Positions 31,746 to 39,941 of a stretch of 52,671 bases of DNA are shown here, in pieces. Position 1 is the first letter of the stretch. Every line of letters begins with the position of its first letter. Origin of the DNA: CAZLDI01 sp964558415 (GTDB lineage: Bacteria; Chloroflexota; Dehalococcoidia; SM23-28-2; RBG-16-64-32); the NCBI GenBank assembly GCA_964558415.1, contig CAZLDI010000019.1, positions 1 through 52,671 on the forward strand. Reading direction: 5' to 3'. The notes beneath the pieces are model-generated. The model saw nothing but the letters and a program-made list of their open reading frames with translations. It did not search any database and was not told where the DNA came from. The position numbers and the translations under genes are program-made.

Positions 31746-33269
31746 CTACCTTGGCAGGACCAGCCTGCCGCCGCGCCCGGAGCCCCAGCCGCTTGAGACA
31801 CCCGTTTCTATGCGCGGCCCGAAGTCATCCGGCTGTTCCTCATAATAGCCGTCTGGACTCCGCCGGATCACCATCAAGAACGAGTCGATGACCTCCGGGT
31901 CGAACTGCGTGCCTGAGTTGCTGGCGACCTCGATCAGCGCCGCCTCACGCGACATCGCGTCCCGGTAAGGTCGCCGCGAGGTCATCGCGTCGTACGCGTC
32001 AACGACCGCGAATACACGGGCGCCCAACGGAATCTCATCGCGTATAAGGCCGCGGGGGTAGCCGCTACCGTCGAAGCGCTCGTGGTGCGCGTACACGATC
32101 TCCGCAGTGTTCTTGAAGAAGTCGATACCCTTTAGAATCTGGTAGCCGAGCTCTGAGTGCCTGCGCATCTCCTTCCACTCGTCCTCATCCAGTGCCGCGG
32201 ACTTGCGAAGGATGCTGTCCGCGACTCCGATCTTGCCAATGTCGTGCAGTGCCGCCGCGTATTCGATCTCAGCTACGTCGTCCATCGGTAACGGCATCGC
32301 CCGGGCAACGGCGGCCGCAGTGCGACCCACGCGCCGGGCGTGTCGGTGCGTCATTCGGTCTCGCACGTCCAATGCCGTTGAGAGGACCTCCACTACCGCC
32401 GCCACCAACCGGTCGTCTCGTTGATCGCCGCCGCCACGGGCGACTCCCTTGCGCTCCAGCTTGTTCGCGTACAGCTTTGTATCGGCCCAGTGCGTAATTT
32501 CCTCTACGTTTGCGCCGCCCCACGGATAACCGCTGCTACCAATTGACACGCCCAGGTAAATGCTGGCGTGCTCCGTCTCGTATATCGGCGCCTCAGCAAG
32601 TTGCCTCCAGATGCGCTGAGTCAGCTCGTCGGCATCGCGCCGGTCGGACCCCGGCATGATCACAGCAAACTCGTCGCCCCCCAGCCTCGCGGTCATGTGC
32701 GTCTCGTCCGAAAACGAATTCAGAATACGGGCGAAGCTGCGCAGCACGATATCGCCCACCTGATGTCCGAACTCGTCATTGATGGCTTTGAGGTCGTCGA
32801 CATCGATCATGAGGATCGAGAGGGCCTTCTTGCCGGTCTCCGCCCGCTCCAGCTCTGCTGACAATCGCTCATAGTAGAAGCGACGGTTCTGAAGCTGAGT
32901 CAGCTCGTCGCGAGTCGCCACTTCCTGAAGCTGAGTCCTTTGCTGCGTCCACAGAGTGCGAAGCCTCTCCCTGTCCCGGCTCAGCCTGCGTTCTGCTGAG
33001 CGCTCAGCCCAGCCCACGAGTACTTGCAGCGTGAATCCGGCGGTCAAAAGTATGCCGAGCTCCAGGATCAGGCTGGGCGCCTGGACATTGAACATTCCGC
33101 CCAGCGCAAGCACGGCGATAGACGCGGCGGCGACCACGATGGCGACCGCCCACCGGATCGGCCGAAAAGTCGGCGCTTCTAACTTGCCCAGCGCGTCTTC
33201 CGGCGTCAGCATCGGTATGTCCAGTACGGCGTCTTGGGCATTCCGCCGGTTCTTCTTGTCGTCTCCCAT
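31746..33269 (-). CDS. GGDEF / HD-GYP cyclic-di-GMP turnover protein
   Basis: This 507-residue membrane protein has two N-terminal membrane helices (about residues 39-57 and 63-80), a short coiled segment, a GGDEF diguanylate cyclase domain and an HD-GYP phosphodiesterase domain. The cyclase motif is RLGGDEFAVIM, intact. The inhibitory RxxD site expected nine residues before it is absent (DxxH). The phosphodiesterase has LHDIGKIGVADSIL, AHHERFDGSGYPRG and DAYDAMTS, also intact. The protein could make and degrade c-di-GMP. The start at 33269 is chosen because the upstream extension is basic and non-domain. Confidence 0.9.
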   Translation of the reverse strand: MGDDKKNRRNAQDAVLDIPMLTPEDALGKLEAPTFRPIRWAVAIVVAAASIAVLALGGMFNVQAPSLILELGILLTAGFTLQVLVGWAERSAERRLSRDRERLRTLWTQQRTQLQEVATRDELTQLQNRRFYYERLSAELERAETGKKALSILMIDVDDLKAINDEFGHQVGDIVLRSFARILNSFSDETHMTARLGGDEFAVIMPGSDRRDADELTQRIWRQLAEAPIYETEHASIYLGVSIGSSGYPWGGANVEEITHWADTKLYANKLERKGVARGGGDQRDDRLVAAVVEVLSTALDVRDRMTHRHARRVGRTAAAVARAMPLPMDDVAEIEYAAALHDIGKIGVADSILRKSAALDEDEWKEMRRHSELGYQILKGIDFFKNTAEIVYAHHERFDGSGYPRGLIRDEIPLGARVFAVVDAYDAMTSRRPYRDAMSREAALIEVASNSGTQFDPEVIDSFLMVIRRSPDGYYEEQPDDFGPRIETGVSSGWGSGRGGRLVLPR

Positions 33270-33352
33270 GGTTCTATTCCTTGTCCGAAGCGCTGGCGCG
33301 ACCCGCCAAACAACCCCAGACGCGGGCCACCGCTTGACTGGTAAGACGGCGA

Positions 33353-33378
33353 GGCGGCGGCAACTTGTTACCGCCGCC
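33353..33378. repeat. Inverted repeat between divergent genes
   Basis: GGCGGCGG and CCGCCGCC flank a partly paired 10-base centre (CAACTTGTTA). It lies upstream of the GGDEF/HD-GYP start and about 150 bases before uvrA. It could be an operator or a leader hairpin of the GGDEF gene. Confidence 0.4.
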
Positions 33379-33456
33379 GCACGGGAAGACCAGGGGATTA
33401 ACCAGTTATTCACGGCTTTGGCGATCCCCCGCAACCCGGACTCAAATTGGGAATAG

Positions 33457-33468
33457 GAACCCTTGTTC
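33457..33468. promoter_or_regulatory. SOS-type LexA box in the uvrA promoter
   Basis: GAAC-CCTT-GTTC is a perfect match to the GAAC-N4-GTTC core of the Bacillus-type LexA operator. It overlaps the -35 box of uvrA, a classical SOS gene. Use by LexA in this organism is inferred. Confidence 0.6.
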
Positions 33469-33491
33469 TAATCCTGATTCGGACATAGAAT
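33463..33491 (+). promoter_or_regulatory. Putative uvrA promoter
   Basis: TTGTTC (33463-33468) and TAGAAT (33486-33491) lie exactly 17 bases apart, giving a leader of about 30 bases that includes the GGAGG site before the ATG. Confidence 0.65.
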
Positions 33492-33528
33492 AAGAAGTCG
33501 ATTCTGATGCCGTTGCACGGAGGGTGCG

Positions 33529-36438
33529 ATGCCCCTTGACTCCATCGTCGTTCGCGGCGCGCGCGAGCATAACCTCAAGAATATAGACGTAGAGATTCCG
33601 AGGGAGAAGCTGGTCGTTATTACCGGCGTGTCCGGCTCGGGCAAGTCCTCCCTTGCCTTCGACACGATCTACGCCGAAGGCCAGCGTCGCTACGTGGAAT
33701 CGCTCTCTGCCTATGCCCGCCAGTTCCTCGGGCTTATGGAAAAACCGGACGTCGACCATATCGACGGCCTATCGCCCGCCATCTCGATCGATCAGAAAGG
33801 CGCTTCTCGCAACCCGCGCTCCACCGTGGCGACACAGACCGAAATATACGATTACCTCCGCCTGCTTTACGCTCGTGCCGGACATCCCCACTGCCCTAAT
33901 TGCGGCCGGCCGATCCAGCGCCAGACCGTTCAACAGATCGTCGACGCGATCCTTGCGATACCACCGGGACGGCGCCTGCTGATCCTGTCTCCGATCATTC
34001 GCGATCGCAAAGGCGAGTACCAGAAGGTGTTCGACGACGCCCGCAAGGCGGGTTTCGTCCGCGTGCGAGTAGACGGGCGTGTCCTGGATCTCGACGGCGA
34101 GATCGCCCTAGATAAGAATAAGCGCCACTCTATCGAGGTCGTCGTTGATCGCGTCGTTGCAGAAGCGCCGGACGCGGATGATGACGCTCGCCGTCGTCTG
34201 TCGGACTCGGTGGAGACTGCGCTCAGGCTGGGCGGCGGGACCGCCCTTGTCGTGCTGATGGCGGCCAAGGAGAGCCGCGAAAAGGAAGAGGAACGCCTCT
34301 ACTCCGAGCACCTTGCCTGCGCCGATTGCGGCCTCTCTTTCGGCGAACTTGAGCCGCGCAACTTCAGCTTCAACAGCCCTCACGGGGCCTGCCGCGAGTG
34401 TACCGGCCTTGGTGTCAAGATGGAGCTAGACCCACAGCTCGTCATACCAAACAAGAACTTGTCTCTCGCCGAGGGCGCCATTCAGCCGTGGGCTCGCACC
34501 AGTACCGTGTCTGCTTGGTACATGCGCATGCTGGAGGCTGTCGCGCGTAAGCACCGCTTTTCGCTTCAGACCCCTGTGAAGGAGCTGAGTCAGGAGCAGA
34601 TCAACGTCGTGCTTTACGGTGACAGCGGGCCGATTACCTTGAGCTACACCGGCGCTGGCGGGCACGAAAACAAATGGGATACCACGTTCGAAGGCGTGAT
34701 CAACAACCTCAGCCGCCGCTACAAAGAAACAGACTCGGATTACATCCGCAACGAGATCGAGAAATACATGGCGGCGAATCCCTGCCCCGCCTGTGGCGGC
34801 TCACGTCTCAAGCCGGAGTCGCTTGCGGTGACCGTGGACGGGCGCAACATCTCGGAGATCACCCGCTTCTCGATCGACGAGGCGCTCGAGTGGGCGAAAC
34901 GGCTACGCGCGAACGAGTCCCCCTTGAGCGAGCGTGAGCGTACGATCGCGCATCAGATCCTCAAGGAGATCCACTCGCGTCTCGGCTTCCTGAGTGACGT
35001 CGGCGTGGACTATCTCACTCTGGATCGCCGCACCGGGACGCTCGCCGGCGGCGAGGCGCAGCGCATCCGTCTCGCTACGCAGATAGGCTCCTCCCTCATG
35101 GGTGTGCTCTACGTCTGCGATGAACCTTCGATCGGCCTGCATCCGGCCGACGACGCTCGTCTCATAGCGACCCTTCAGCGACTGCGCGATATCGGGAACA
35201 CCGTTCTCGTTGTCGAGCACGACGAGTCCATGATGCGCGCCGCGGACCACCTGATAGACCTCGGCCCCGGTGCCGGCGCTCAGGGCGGTTACCTCGTCGT
35301 CGCGGGCACCTTTGATGATGTTGCCGAATGCCCGGACTCGCTTACCGGCCAGTATCTCAGCGGGCGTCGGCAGATCCCAGTTCCGGCGTCCAGACGGCCG
35401 GGGAACGGCAAGGCTGTTGTCGTGCAAGGCGCGCGCGAAAACAACCTCAAGAACATAGACGTTCGCATTCCCCTGGGCATGCTCGTCTGCGTCTCCGGCG
35501 TCTCCGGTTCGGGTAAGTCCACTCTTGTCACAGACATCCTCTCCCGCAAGGCCGCACAGCTGCTCTACGGCGCGCGCGACCGCCCCGGCGAGTGCGACGC
35601 CATCGTCGGTCTCGAGCAGCTCGACAAGGTGATTGAGATCGATCAATCGCCCATCGGGCGCACGCCGCGCTCGAACCCCGCCACGTACACCGGCGCCTTC
35701 ACCCCCATTCGGGAGCTGTTCGCCTCCGTGCCCGAGGCGCGCCTGCGCGGCTACAAGCCCGGGCGCTTCTCCTTCAACGTGAAGGGTGGGCGCTGCGAGT
35801 CCTGCCAGGGCGAAGGCTATATCCAGATCGAGATGCAGTTCCTCCCGGACGTGGAGGTGCCCTGCGAGGTCTGCCATGGCGCCCGCTACAACCGCGAAGC
35901 CCTGGAGATACTGTTCCGCGGGCAGAACATCGCCGAGGTGCTGGATATGACCGTCGAGCAGGCGGTCGAGTTCTTCCAGGCGTTCCCTCGCGTCCGCGGC
36001 AAGTTCGAGACGCTGCGCGACGTCGGTCTCGGTTACATCAAGCTCGGCCAGCCGGCGACAACCTTGTCCGGCGGCGAGGCGCAACGCGTCAAGCTGGCGA
36101 CAGAGCTCTCGCGCCGCGCCACTGGCCGCACCCTGTACATCCTCGACGAGCCAACGACCGGCCTCTCCTTTGAAGACGTAAACGCGCTCCTCCGCATCCT
36201 CCACCGCCTCGTCGATGCCGGCAACACTGTGCTGGTCATCGAGCACCATATGGACGTCGTGAAGCAGGCCGACCACATCATCGACCTAGGTCCCCAGGGC
36301 GGCGATCGCGGCGGCTACATCGTCGCCGAGGGCTCCCCCGAGTCCGTTGCTGCTTCGGACTCCAGCGCGACAGGCCGATACCTGCGGGAGGTGCTCGCCC
36401 GCCACACCGTTCGGGAACAGGTGGCAGTGGCAGACTAG
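33529..36438 (+). CDS. uvrA: Excinuclease ABC subunit A
   Basis: UvrA recognises bulky DNA lesions and loads UvrB. The 969-residue protein is complete. The first Walker A (GVSGSGKSS, about residue 31), a zinc finger (CADCG ... CREC, about 262-289), ABC signature LAGGEAQRIRLATQ (about 506), second Walker A GVSGSGKST (about 658), second zinc finger (CESCQGEGY ... CEVC, about 757-783), and second ABC signature LSGGEAQRVKL follow in the usual order. A GGAGG site precedes the ATG. The promoter carries a LexA-type box. An HNH nuclease gene starts 11 bases after the stop. Confidence 0.97.
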   Translation: MPLDSIVVRGAREHNLKNIDVEIPREKLVVITGVSGSGKSSLAFDTIYAEGQRRYVESLSAYARQFLGLMEKPDVDHIDGLSPAISIDQKGASRNPRSTVATQTEIYDYLRLLYARAGHPHCPNCGRPIQRQTVQQIVDAILAIPPGRRLLILSPIIRDRKGEYQKVFDDARKAGFVRVRVDGRVLDLDGEIALDKNKRHSIEVVVDRVVAEAPDADDDARRRLSDSVETALRLGGGTALVVLMAAKESREKEEERLYSEHLACADCGLSFGELEPRNFSFNSPHGACRECTGLGVKMELDPQLVIPNKNLSLAEGAIQPWARTSTVSAWYMRMLEAVARKHRFSLQTPVKELSQEQINVVLYGDSGPITLSYTGAGGHENKWDTTFEGVINNLSRRYKETDSDYIRNEIEKYMAANPCPACGGSRLKPESLAVTVDGRNISEITRFSIDEALEWAKRLRANESPLSERERTIAHQILKEIHSRLGFLSDVGVDYLTLDRRTGTLAGGEAQRIRLATQIGSSLMGVLYVCDEPSIGLHPADDARLIATLQRLRDIGNTVLVVEHDESMMRAADHLIDLGPGAGAQGGYLVVAGTFDDVAECPDSLTGQYLSGRRQIPVPASRRPGNGKAVVVQGARENNLKNIDVRIPLGMLVCVSGVSGSGKSTLVTDILSRKAAQLLYGARDRPGECDAIVGLEQLDKVIEIDQSPIGRTPRSNPATYTGAFTPIRELFASVPEARLRGYKPGRFSFNVKGGRCESCQGEGYIQIEMQFLPDVEVPCEVCHGARYNREALEILFRGQNIAEVLDMTVEQAVEFFQAFPRVRGKFETLRDVGLGYIKLGQPATTLSGGEAQRVKLATELSRRATGRTLYILDEPTTGLSFEDVNALLRILHRLVDAGNTVLVIEHHMDVVKQADHIIDLGPQGGDRGGYIVAEGSPESVAASDSSATGRYLREVLARHTVREQVAVAD

Positions 36439-36449
36439 GTAAGGCACTC

Positions 36450-37130
36450 TTGGCGCGAGACGAGATACTCACTTACTTTGAGATGTGTCATCGAGAGCAC
36501 ATGTCGCTGCAGCGCGGAATGAATTACTCTGATCCTCCCAGCATCTCGATCGTGCTGATGTCTCGTCGGCGGAATGCTCCGTACGAGGACGAGATGTCGA
36601 GCGACGGCAGCGAGTTGATCTATGAGGGTCACGATCAACCCAGAACTGGGGGCATCGATCCCAAGATAGTAGACCAACCCTGGATCAACGCTTCAGGAGC
36701 GGCGACCGAGAATAAGAAATTCGCACTAGCGACTGAGCGCACAACTCCTCTGAAAGCGCTCGTGAGGGTCTACGAGAAGCTTCAGCCGGGGATTTGGTCC
36801 GATAAAGGCCTGTTCGAGTTGGCTCGGTATGAATACCGCTTGTCGGGCGTCCGGAAGGTCTTCAAGTTCCACATGCTCATCGCAGACGAAGAGGCGGTTG
36901 GCGGACACAGGCGGATTGGCGCAAGTGCCCGCCGAATAATCCCGGGCGAGATAAAACAAGCGGTGTTCAAACGCGATAAGGGTCGGTGCGTCCTGTGCAA
37001 CGCGACCGACAATCTCCATTTCGACCATGACCTACCGTTCTCAAAAGGGGGGTCAAGCATCACGATTGATAACGTCCGGATCCTCTGTGCAAGGCACAAC
37101 CTCGAGAAGGGCGCCAAGATACGGGAATGA
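36450..37130 (+). CDS. HNH endonuclease with N-terminal SRA-like domain
   Basis: The 226-residue protein starts from a TTG preceded by AGGTAAGG. The C-terminal 70 residues are an HNH nuclease: KRDKGRCVLCNATDNLHFDHDLPFSKGGSS with the CxxC pair and catalytic His, then NVRILCARHNLEKG with the CxxH pair. The N-terminal part (EMCHREHMSLQRGMNY, ISIVLMSRRRNAPYEDE, LIYEGHDQP ... RVYEKLQPGIWSDKGLFEL) resembles the SRA/YDG-like region of a widespread HNH family, which would read modified DNA in type IV-like restriction. That reading is inferred. It lies 11 bases after uvrA and overlaps the next gene by four bases. Confidence 0.8.
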   Translation: MARDEILTYFEMCHREHMSLQRGMNYSDPPSISIVLMSRRRNAPYEDEMSSDGSELIYEGHDQPRTGGIDPKIVDQPWINASGAATENKKFALATERTTPLKALVRVYEKLQPGIWSDKGLFELARYEYRLSGVRKVFKFHMLIADEEAVGGHRRIGASARRIIPGEIKQAVFKRDKGRCVLCNATDNLHFDHDLPFSKGGSSITIDNVRILCARHNLEKGAKIRE

Positions 37131-37636
37131 CCCGCTTCACCCTCCGGCTGCCCCAGCACCAGGCACGGCTCGTCACCCTCGCTGTCTCATACCACCTCGC
37201 CCGCCCTGGTTCCGAAATCGACCCCAACACGCTCACCGACTACGAGCACGGCCTCCGCGAGCTGCTTCCAGTCGTCGATCAGCAGCTTGAAGCGGAGACC
37301 GCACACTTCGATGTCCGTCCCCTGCAGGCGGTCCTCCTGTCGACCGCGATCTCGTCCGTAATCAGCGAACTCAAGATGTATTCCGTGTTCGATTCGATGT
37401 CCGGCGCCAGCCCGCGCCCTCGCTCAACTGCAGTCGGCTTCGACGACCGCCTGCGCGCGCTCTTCCCCGCGATCGCTGGCGATCCGGGCTACGCTTCGCA
37501 ACTCGCGGCGGACTGTCTCGTCCTCCGGCGCGAGCTCCCGTCCGCTCGCGCCCGCGAGCTCGTCGTGGAGGAGAAGCTGCAAGCGGAAGAGACGGCCAGA
37601 TTGCGCAAGAAGCGCTGGCAGTTCTGGAGGCGGTGA
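37127..37636 (+). CDS. Hypothetical protein, 169 aa
   Basis: This soluble, mainly helical protein shows no motif I recognise. It has no membrane segment. The N-terminal half (LPQHQARLVTLAVSYHLARPGSE ... HGLRELLPVVDQQLEAE) looks like a helical bundle. The C-terminus is a charged helix rich in Glu, Arg and Lys ending in RKKRWQFWRR. Codon use is like that of neighbouring genes, and its ATG overlaps the HNH stop by four bases, so it is likely expressed with uvrA and the nuclease. No partner function can be named. Confidence 0.7.
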   Translation: MTRFTLRLPQHQARLVTLAVSYHLARPGSEIDPNTLTDYEHGLRELLPVVDQQLEAETAHFDVRPLQAVLLSTAISSVISELKMYSVFDSMSGASPRPRSTAVGFDDRLRALFPAIAGDPGYASQLAADCLVLRRELPSARARELVVEEKLQAEETARLRKKRWQFWRR

Positions 37637-37654
37637 CGGCGGAGATAGCCGCCC

Positions 37655-37683
37655 TTGACTGAATTCCCCTGCCGCGTTAACCT
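37655..37683 (+). promoter_or_regulatory. Putative ferredoxin promoter
   Basis: TTGACT (37655-37660) and TAACCT (37678-37683) lie 17 bases apart. The leader would be about 65 bases. Two GTTAAC sites occur just around and after it (37676-37681 and 37708-37713). Confidence 0.4.
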
Positions 37684-37755
37684 TGCAATGGATAGGCTAA
37701 ATACACAGTTAACACAGTGGATACTTCGTATACAGCCGCGAGGAGAACTGCCTAA

Positions 37756-38043
37756 ATGACCTACGTAATCACCGACCCTTGCATCGACGTCCTGGATAAG
37801 TCCTGCGTCGAGGTCTGCCCGGTGGACTGTATCCACTACGAAGAGGGCCTCGACCGCAAGCTCTACATTGACCCCGACGAGTGCATTGACTGCGGCGCCT
37901 GCGAGCCCGTCTGCCCCGTCACAGCCATCTTTGCCGAGGACGACGTTCCAGACGCCCAGAAGCCCTACACCGAGATCGACGCCATCTGGTTCAAAGACAA
38001 GGACGACGCCCGCGCCAAGGTTAACGCCCTGAAGCCGGCTTAA
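37756..38043 (+). CDS. fdxA: Ferredoxin with 3Fe-4S/4Fe-4S clusters
   Basis: This 95-residue electron carrier has the first motif DKSCVEVCPVDCIH (7Fe type, CxxxxxxC-like spacing with Cys 9, 16 and 20) and the classical second motif CIDCGACEPVCPVTAI. This layout matches the seven-iron FdxA ferredoxins of Actinobacteria and Chloroflexota. Its redox partner is not indicated. GAGGAGAA precedes the ATG by eight bases. It is monocistronic, with a hairpin shared with glyS just downstream. Confidence 0.9.
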   Translation: MTYVITDPCIDVLDKSCVEVCPVDCIHYEEGLDRKLYIDPDECIDCGACEPVCPVTAIFAEDDVPDAQKPYTEIDAIWFKDKDDARAKVNALKPA

Positions 38044-38063
38044 ATAGGTACCGATTCTACGCT

Positions 38064-38090
38064 CGAAGGCGGCCCATTGGGCCGCCTTCG
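38064..38090. terminator. Bidirectional hairpin between fdxA and glyS
   Basis: A perfect 12-bp stem CGAAGGCGGCCC / GGGCCGCCTTCG with a 3-base loop separates two convergent genes. No long T-run follows on either strand. Confidence 0.75.
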
Positions 38091-38103
38091 ACGTTGCTAC
38101 TCG

Positions 38104-39450
38104 TTAACAGTCGCCCAGCTTCTCGCGCAACACGGCCACCAGGTTCGCGACCGGCACGCGCACCTGCGTCATCTCGTCCCTGTCGCGGATCGTCACCGCC
38201 TCGTCGTCCAGCGTCTCGAAGTCGACCGTCACGCAGTATGGCGTGCCGATCTCATCCTGTCGTCGATAGCGTCGCCCGATGCTCTGCGCGTCATCGAATT
38301 GCGTCATGAACTGCGGGCGTAGCAGATCCCAGATCCTGCGGGCGGTCGGGGTCAGCTTCTCGTTGCGCGATAGCGGAAGTATCGCCACCTTCACCGGCGC
38401 CAGCTCCGACTTCAACCGCAGTACCACGCGCTTCTCGTCGCGTACCTCCTCCTCAGCGTAGGCGTCGATCAATAGCGTAAGGAAGCAGCGGTCGACGCCC
38501 ATCGCGGGCTCGATGACGTACGGTAAGACCTGTTGGTTGCTGGCTTCGTCGAAGTAGCGCAGCGTCCGCCCGGCGAACTGCTCGTGCTGTTTCAGGTCAA
38601 AGTCCGTTCGGTTGGCGATCCCCTCGACCTCCGAGAAGCCGGCGAACGGGAAGTCGTACTCGATGTCCGCCGTCCGCTTGGAGTAGTGGGACAGCTCTTC
38701 TTTCTCGTGCTCGCGCAGTCGCAGCATCTCCTTGCGCACGCCCAGCCCCGTCCACCAGTCAAAGCGGTCCTGGATCCAGCGCTCATGCCACTCTTCGTCC
38801 GTGCCGGGCATTACGAAGAACTCCATCTCCATCTGCTCGAACTCGCGGTCGCGGAAGATGAAATTGCCGGGCGTGATCTCGTTGCGGAAGGAGCGGCCGA
38901 TCTGAGCGATGCCGAACGGCAGCTTACGCCGCGTCGTCGTGAGCACGTTGTCGAAGTTGACGAACATGCCTTGCGCCGTCTCCGGCCGCAGGTACACGAC
39001 GGACGCCTCGTCGGCGACGGGGCCCACGAACGACTTGAACATCAGGTTGAACATCCGCGAGTCCGTCAGCTCGCCGCCGCACTCCGGGCAGCGTAGCCCG
39101 CCGGCTTCGTTCGGCGCGAGGTCACTGGTGCGCCAGCGCTTCTTGCAGTCCTTACAGTCCGACATCGGGTCCGTAAACGTGTCGACGTGGCCGCTGGCCT
39201 GCCAGACGCGCGGGTTCATGATGATGGAGGTCTCGATACCAACGACGTCGTCGCGGTCCTGGACCATCGATTTCCACCAGGCGCGCTTGATGTTGTTCTT
39301 CATCTCCACGCCCAGCGGGCCGTAGTCCCAGAAGCCGCCGATGCCGCCGTAGATCTCGCTGGACTGGAAGACGAAGCCCCGCCGCTTGCAGAGGGAGACG
39401 AACGTCTCCATCCCCTGTGAGCTCGCCGGCGAGGTGTGTTTTTCGCTCAT
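38104..39450 (-). CDS. glyS: Glycyl-tRNA synthetase, single-chain alpha2 type
   Basis: The enzyme charges tRNA-Gly. The 448-residue protein is the compact dimeric class II form rather than the alpha2-beta2 form. Class II motif 1 region (GGIGGFWDYGPLGVEMKNN), RPETAQGMFVNF, motif 2 (GRSFRNEITP) and motif 3 (AMGVDRCFL, about residue 350) are present, followed by the anticodon-binding domain. The ATG at 39450 (MSEKHTS) is chosen because the upstream sequence is non-homologous and contains a hairpin. The ribosome-binding site is weak. No T-box leader is seen. Confidence 0.93.
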   Translation of the reverse strand: MSEKHTSPASSQGMETFVSLCKRRGFVFQSSEIYGGIGGFWDYGPLGVEMKNNIKRAWWKSMVQDRDDVVGIETSIIMNPRVWQASGHVDTFTDPMSDCKDCKKRWRTSDLAPNEAGGLRCPECGGELTDSRMFNLMFKSFVGPVADEASVVYLRPETAQGMFVNFDNVLTTTRRKLPFGIAQIGRSFRNEITPGNFIFRDREFEQMEMEFFVMPGTDEEWHERWIQDRFDWWTGLGVRKEMLRLREHEKEELSHYSKRTADIEYDFPFAGFSEVEGIANRTDFDLKQHEQFAGRTLRYFDEASNQQVLPYVIEPAMGVDRCFLTLLIDAYAEEEVRDEKRVVLRLKSELAPVKVAILPLSRNEKLTPTARRIWDLLRPQFMTQFDDAQSIGRRYRRQDEIGTPYCVTVDFETLDDEAVTIRDRDEMTQVRVPVANLVAVLREKLGDC

Positions 39451-39473
39451 CCTGTTGCCACCCGAAAACGTAC

Positions 39474-39493
39474 GGGCGACCATGCGGTCGCCC
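39474..39493 (-). promoter_or_regulatory. Hairpin ahead of glyS
   Basis: GGGCGACC and GGTCGCCC form a perfect 8-bp stem with a 4-base loop, 24 bases upstream of the chosen glyS start. It is not followed by a T-run. Confidence 0.45.
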
Positions 39494-39531
39494 TGCCCAC
39501 AGCTTATCGCCACGTGAGGCCCGTGGTCAAA

Positions 39532-39566
39532 GGGACAGGGGACACGGGACACGGGGCACGGGGACG
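39532..39566. repeat. Heptanucleotide tandem repeat tract 3
   Basis: Five consecutive 7-bp units: GGGACAG, GGGACAC, GGGACAC, GGGGCAC, GGGGACG. They are the reverse-strand form of the TGTCCCC-type units near 17.36 kb and run directly into the dispersed repeat. Confidence 0.75.
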
Positions 39567-39760
39567 CTCAATCAATGCTGATCTCGTATCTGGCGTTTGA
39601 TTGGCCGGCTGGAGATACGCGGGGTGTTTGATTGGGCGTCAGGGGTTTTCGCGTTTTCCAGGTCGCCCGCGGCCCGTGCGCGTTTGGGACGGGCATGTTG
39701 GGGCGCGGGCCGTTTGATTGCGTGACGCTCAACGATAAGCGGCAGGGACGTTCAATCTGT
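39563..39760 (+). repeat. Dispersed intergenic repeat, copy 2
   Basis: Same element as 17262-17058 read on the opposite strand. TCAATCAATGCTGAT starts at 39568. TTTGATTG boxes start at 39596, 39627 and 39713, and TTCAATC starts at 39751. Confidence 0.85.
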
Positions 39761-39879
39761 ACTCTCCCGGGGGCGTATGACGCTTCAGACGCCCGTGTCC
39801 AAAGCGTAACATGGTGAGGAACGCATCCCCGAGCGCGAGATGTCAGTGGTGGCAGGCGGGGACAAAGGAATTTCAGAAC

Positions 39880-39907
39880 TTGACACGCGCGCCCGCACGT
39901 CTACACT
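39880..39907 (+). promoter_or_regulatory. Putative promoter of the large repeat protein
   Basis: TTGACA (39880-39885) and TACACT (39902-39907) lie 16 bases apart. The predicted start of transcription is about 28 bases before the ATG at 39942, which supports that start over an in-frame ATG at 39840. Confidence 0.6.
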
Positions 39908-39941
39908 GGAGTTGCCCGCATATCTCGACTCCGGCTCGACG

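Larger units (their letters stand above)
39451..39941. other. 490-bp non-coding region between divergent genes
   Basis: It holds a hairpin ahead of glyS, a heptanucleotide repeat tract, copy 2 of the dispersed repeat and the promoter of the large repeat protein. No credible gene is present. Confidence 0.7.

Noticed and set aside
34903..36276. 457-codon open frame on the minus strand opposite uvrA
   Set aside because: Antisense shadow of uvrA with no domain, promoter or ribosome-binding site.
36450..37130. HNH gene as part of a group II intron or homing element in uvrA
   Set aside because: uvrA is uninterrupted and full length, no intron ends or reverse transcriptase are present, and the HNH protein belongs to a free-standing family.
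39451..39500. T-box riboswitch ahead of glyS
   Set aside because: No AGGGTGGnACCGCG-like antiterminator box and no terminator were found. Only a simple hairpin is present.
39632..39817. 61-codon frame inside copy 2 of the dispersed repeat
   Set aside because: The corresponding frame is broken in copy 1, so the element is not conserved as coding sequence.
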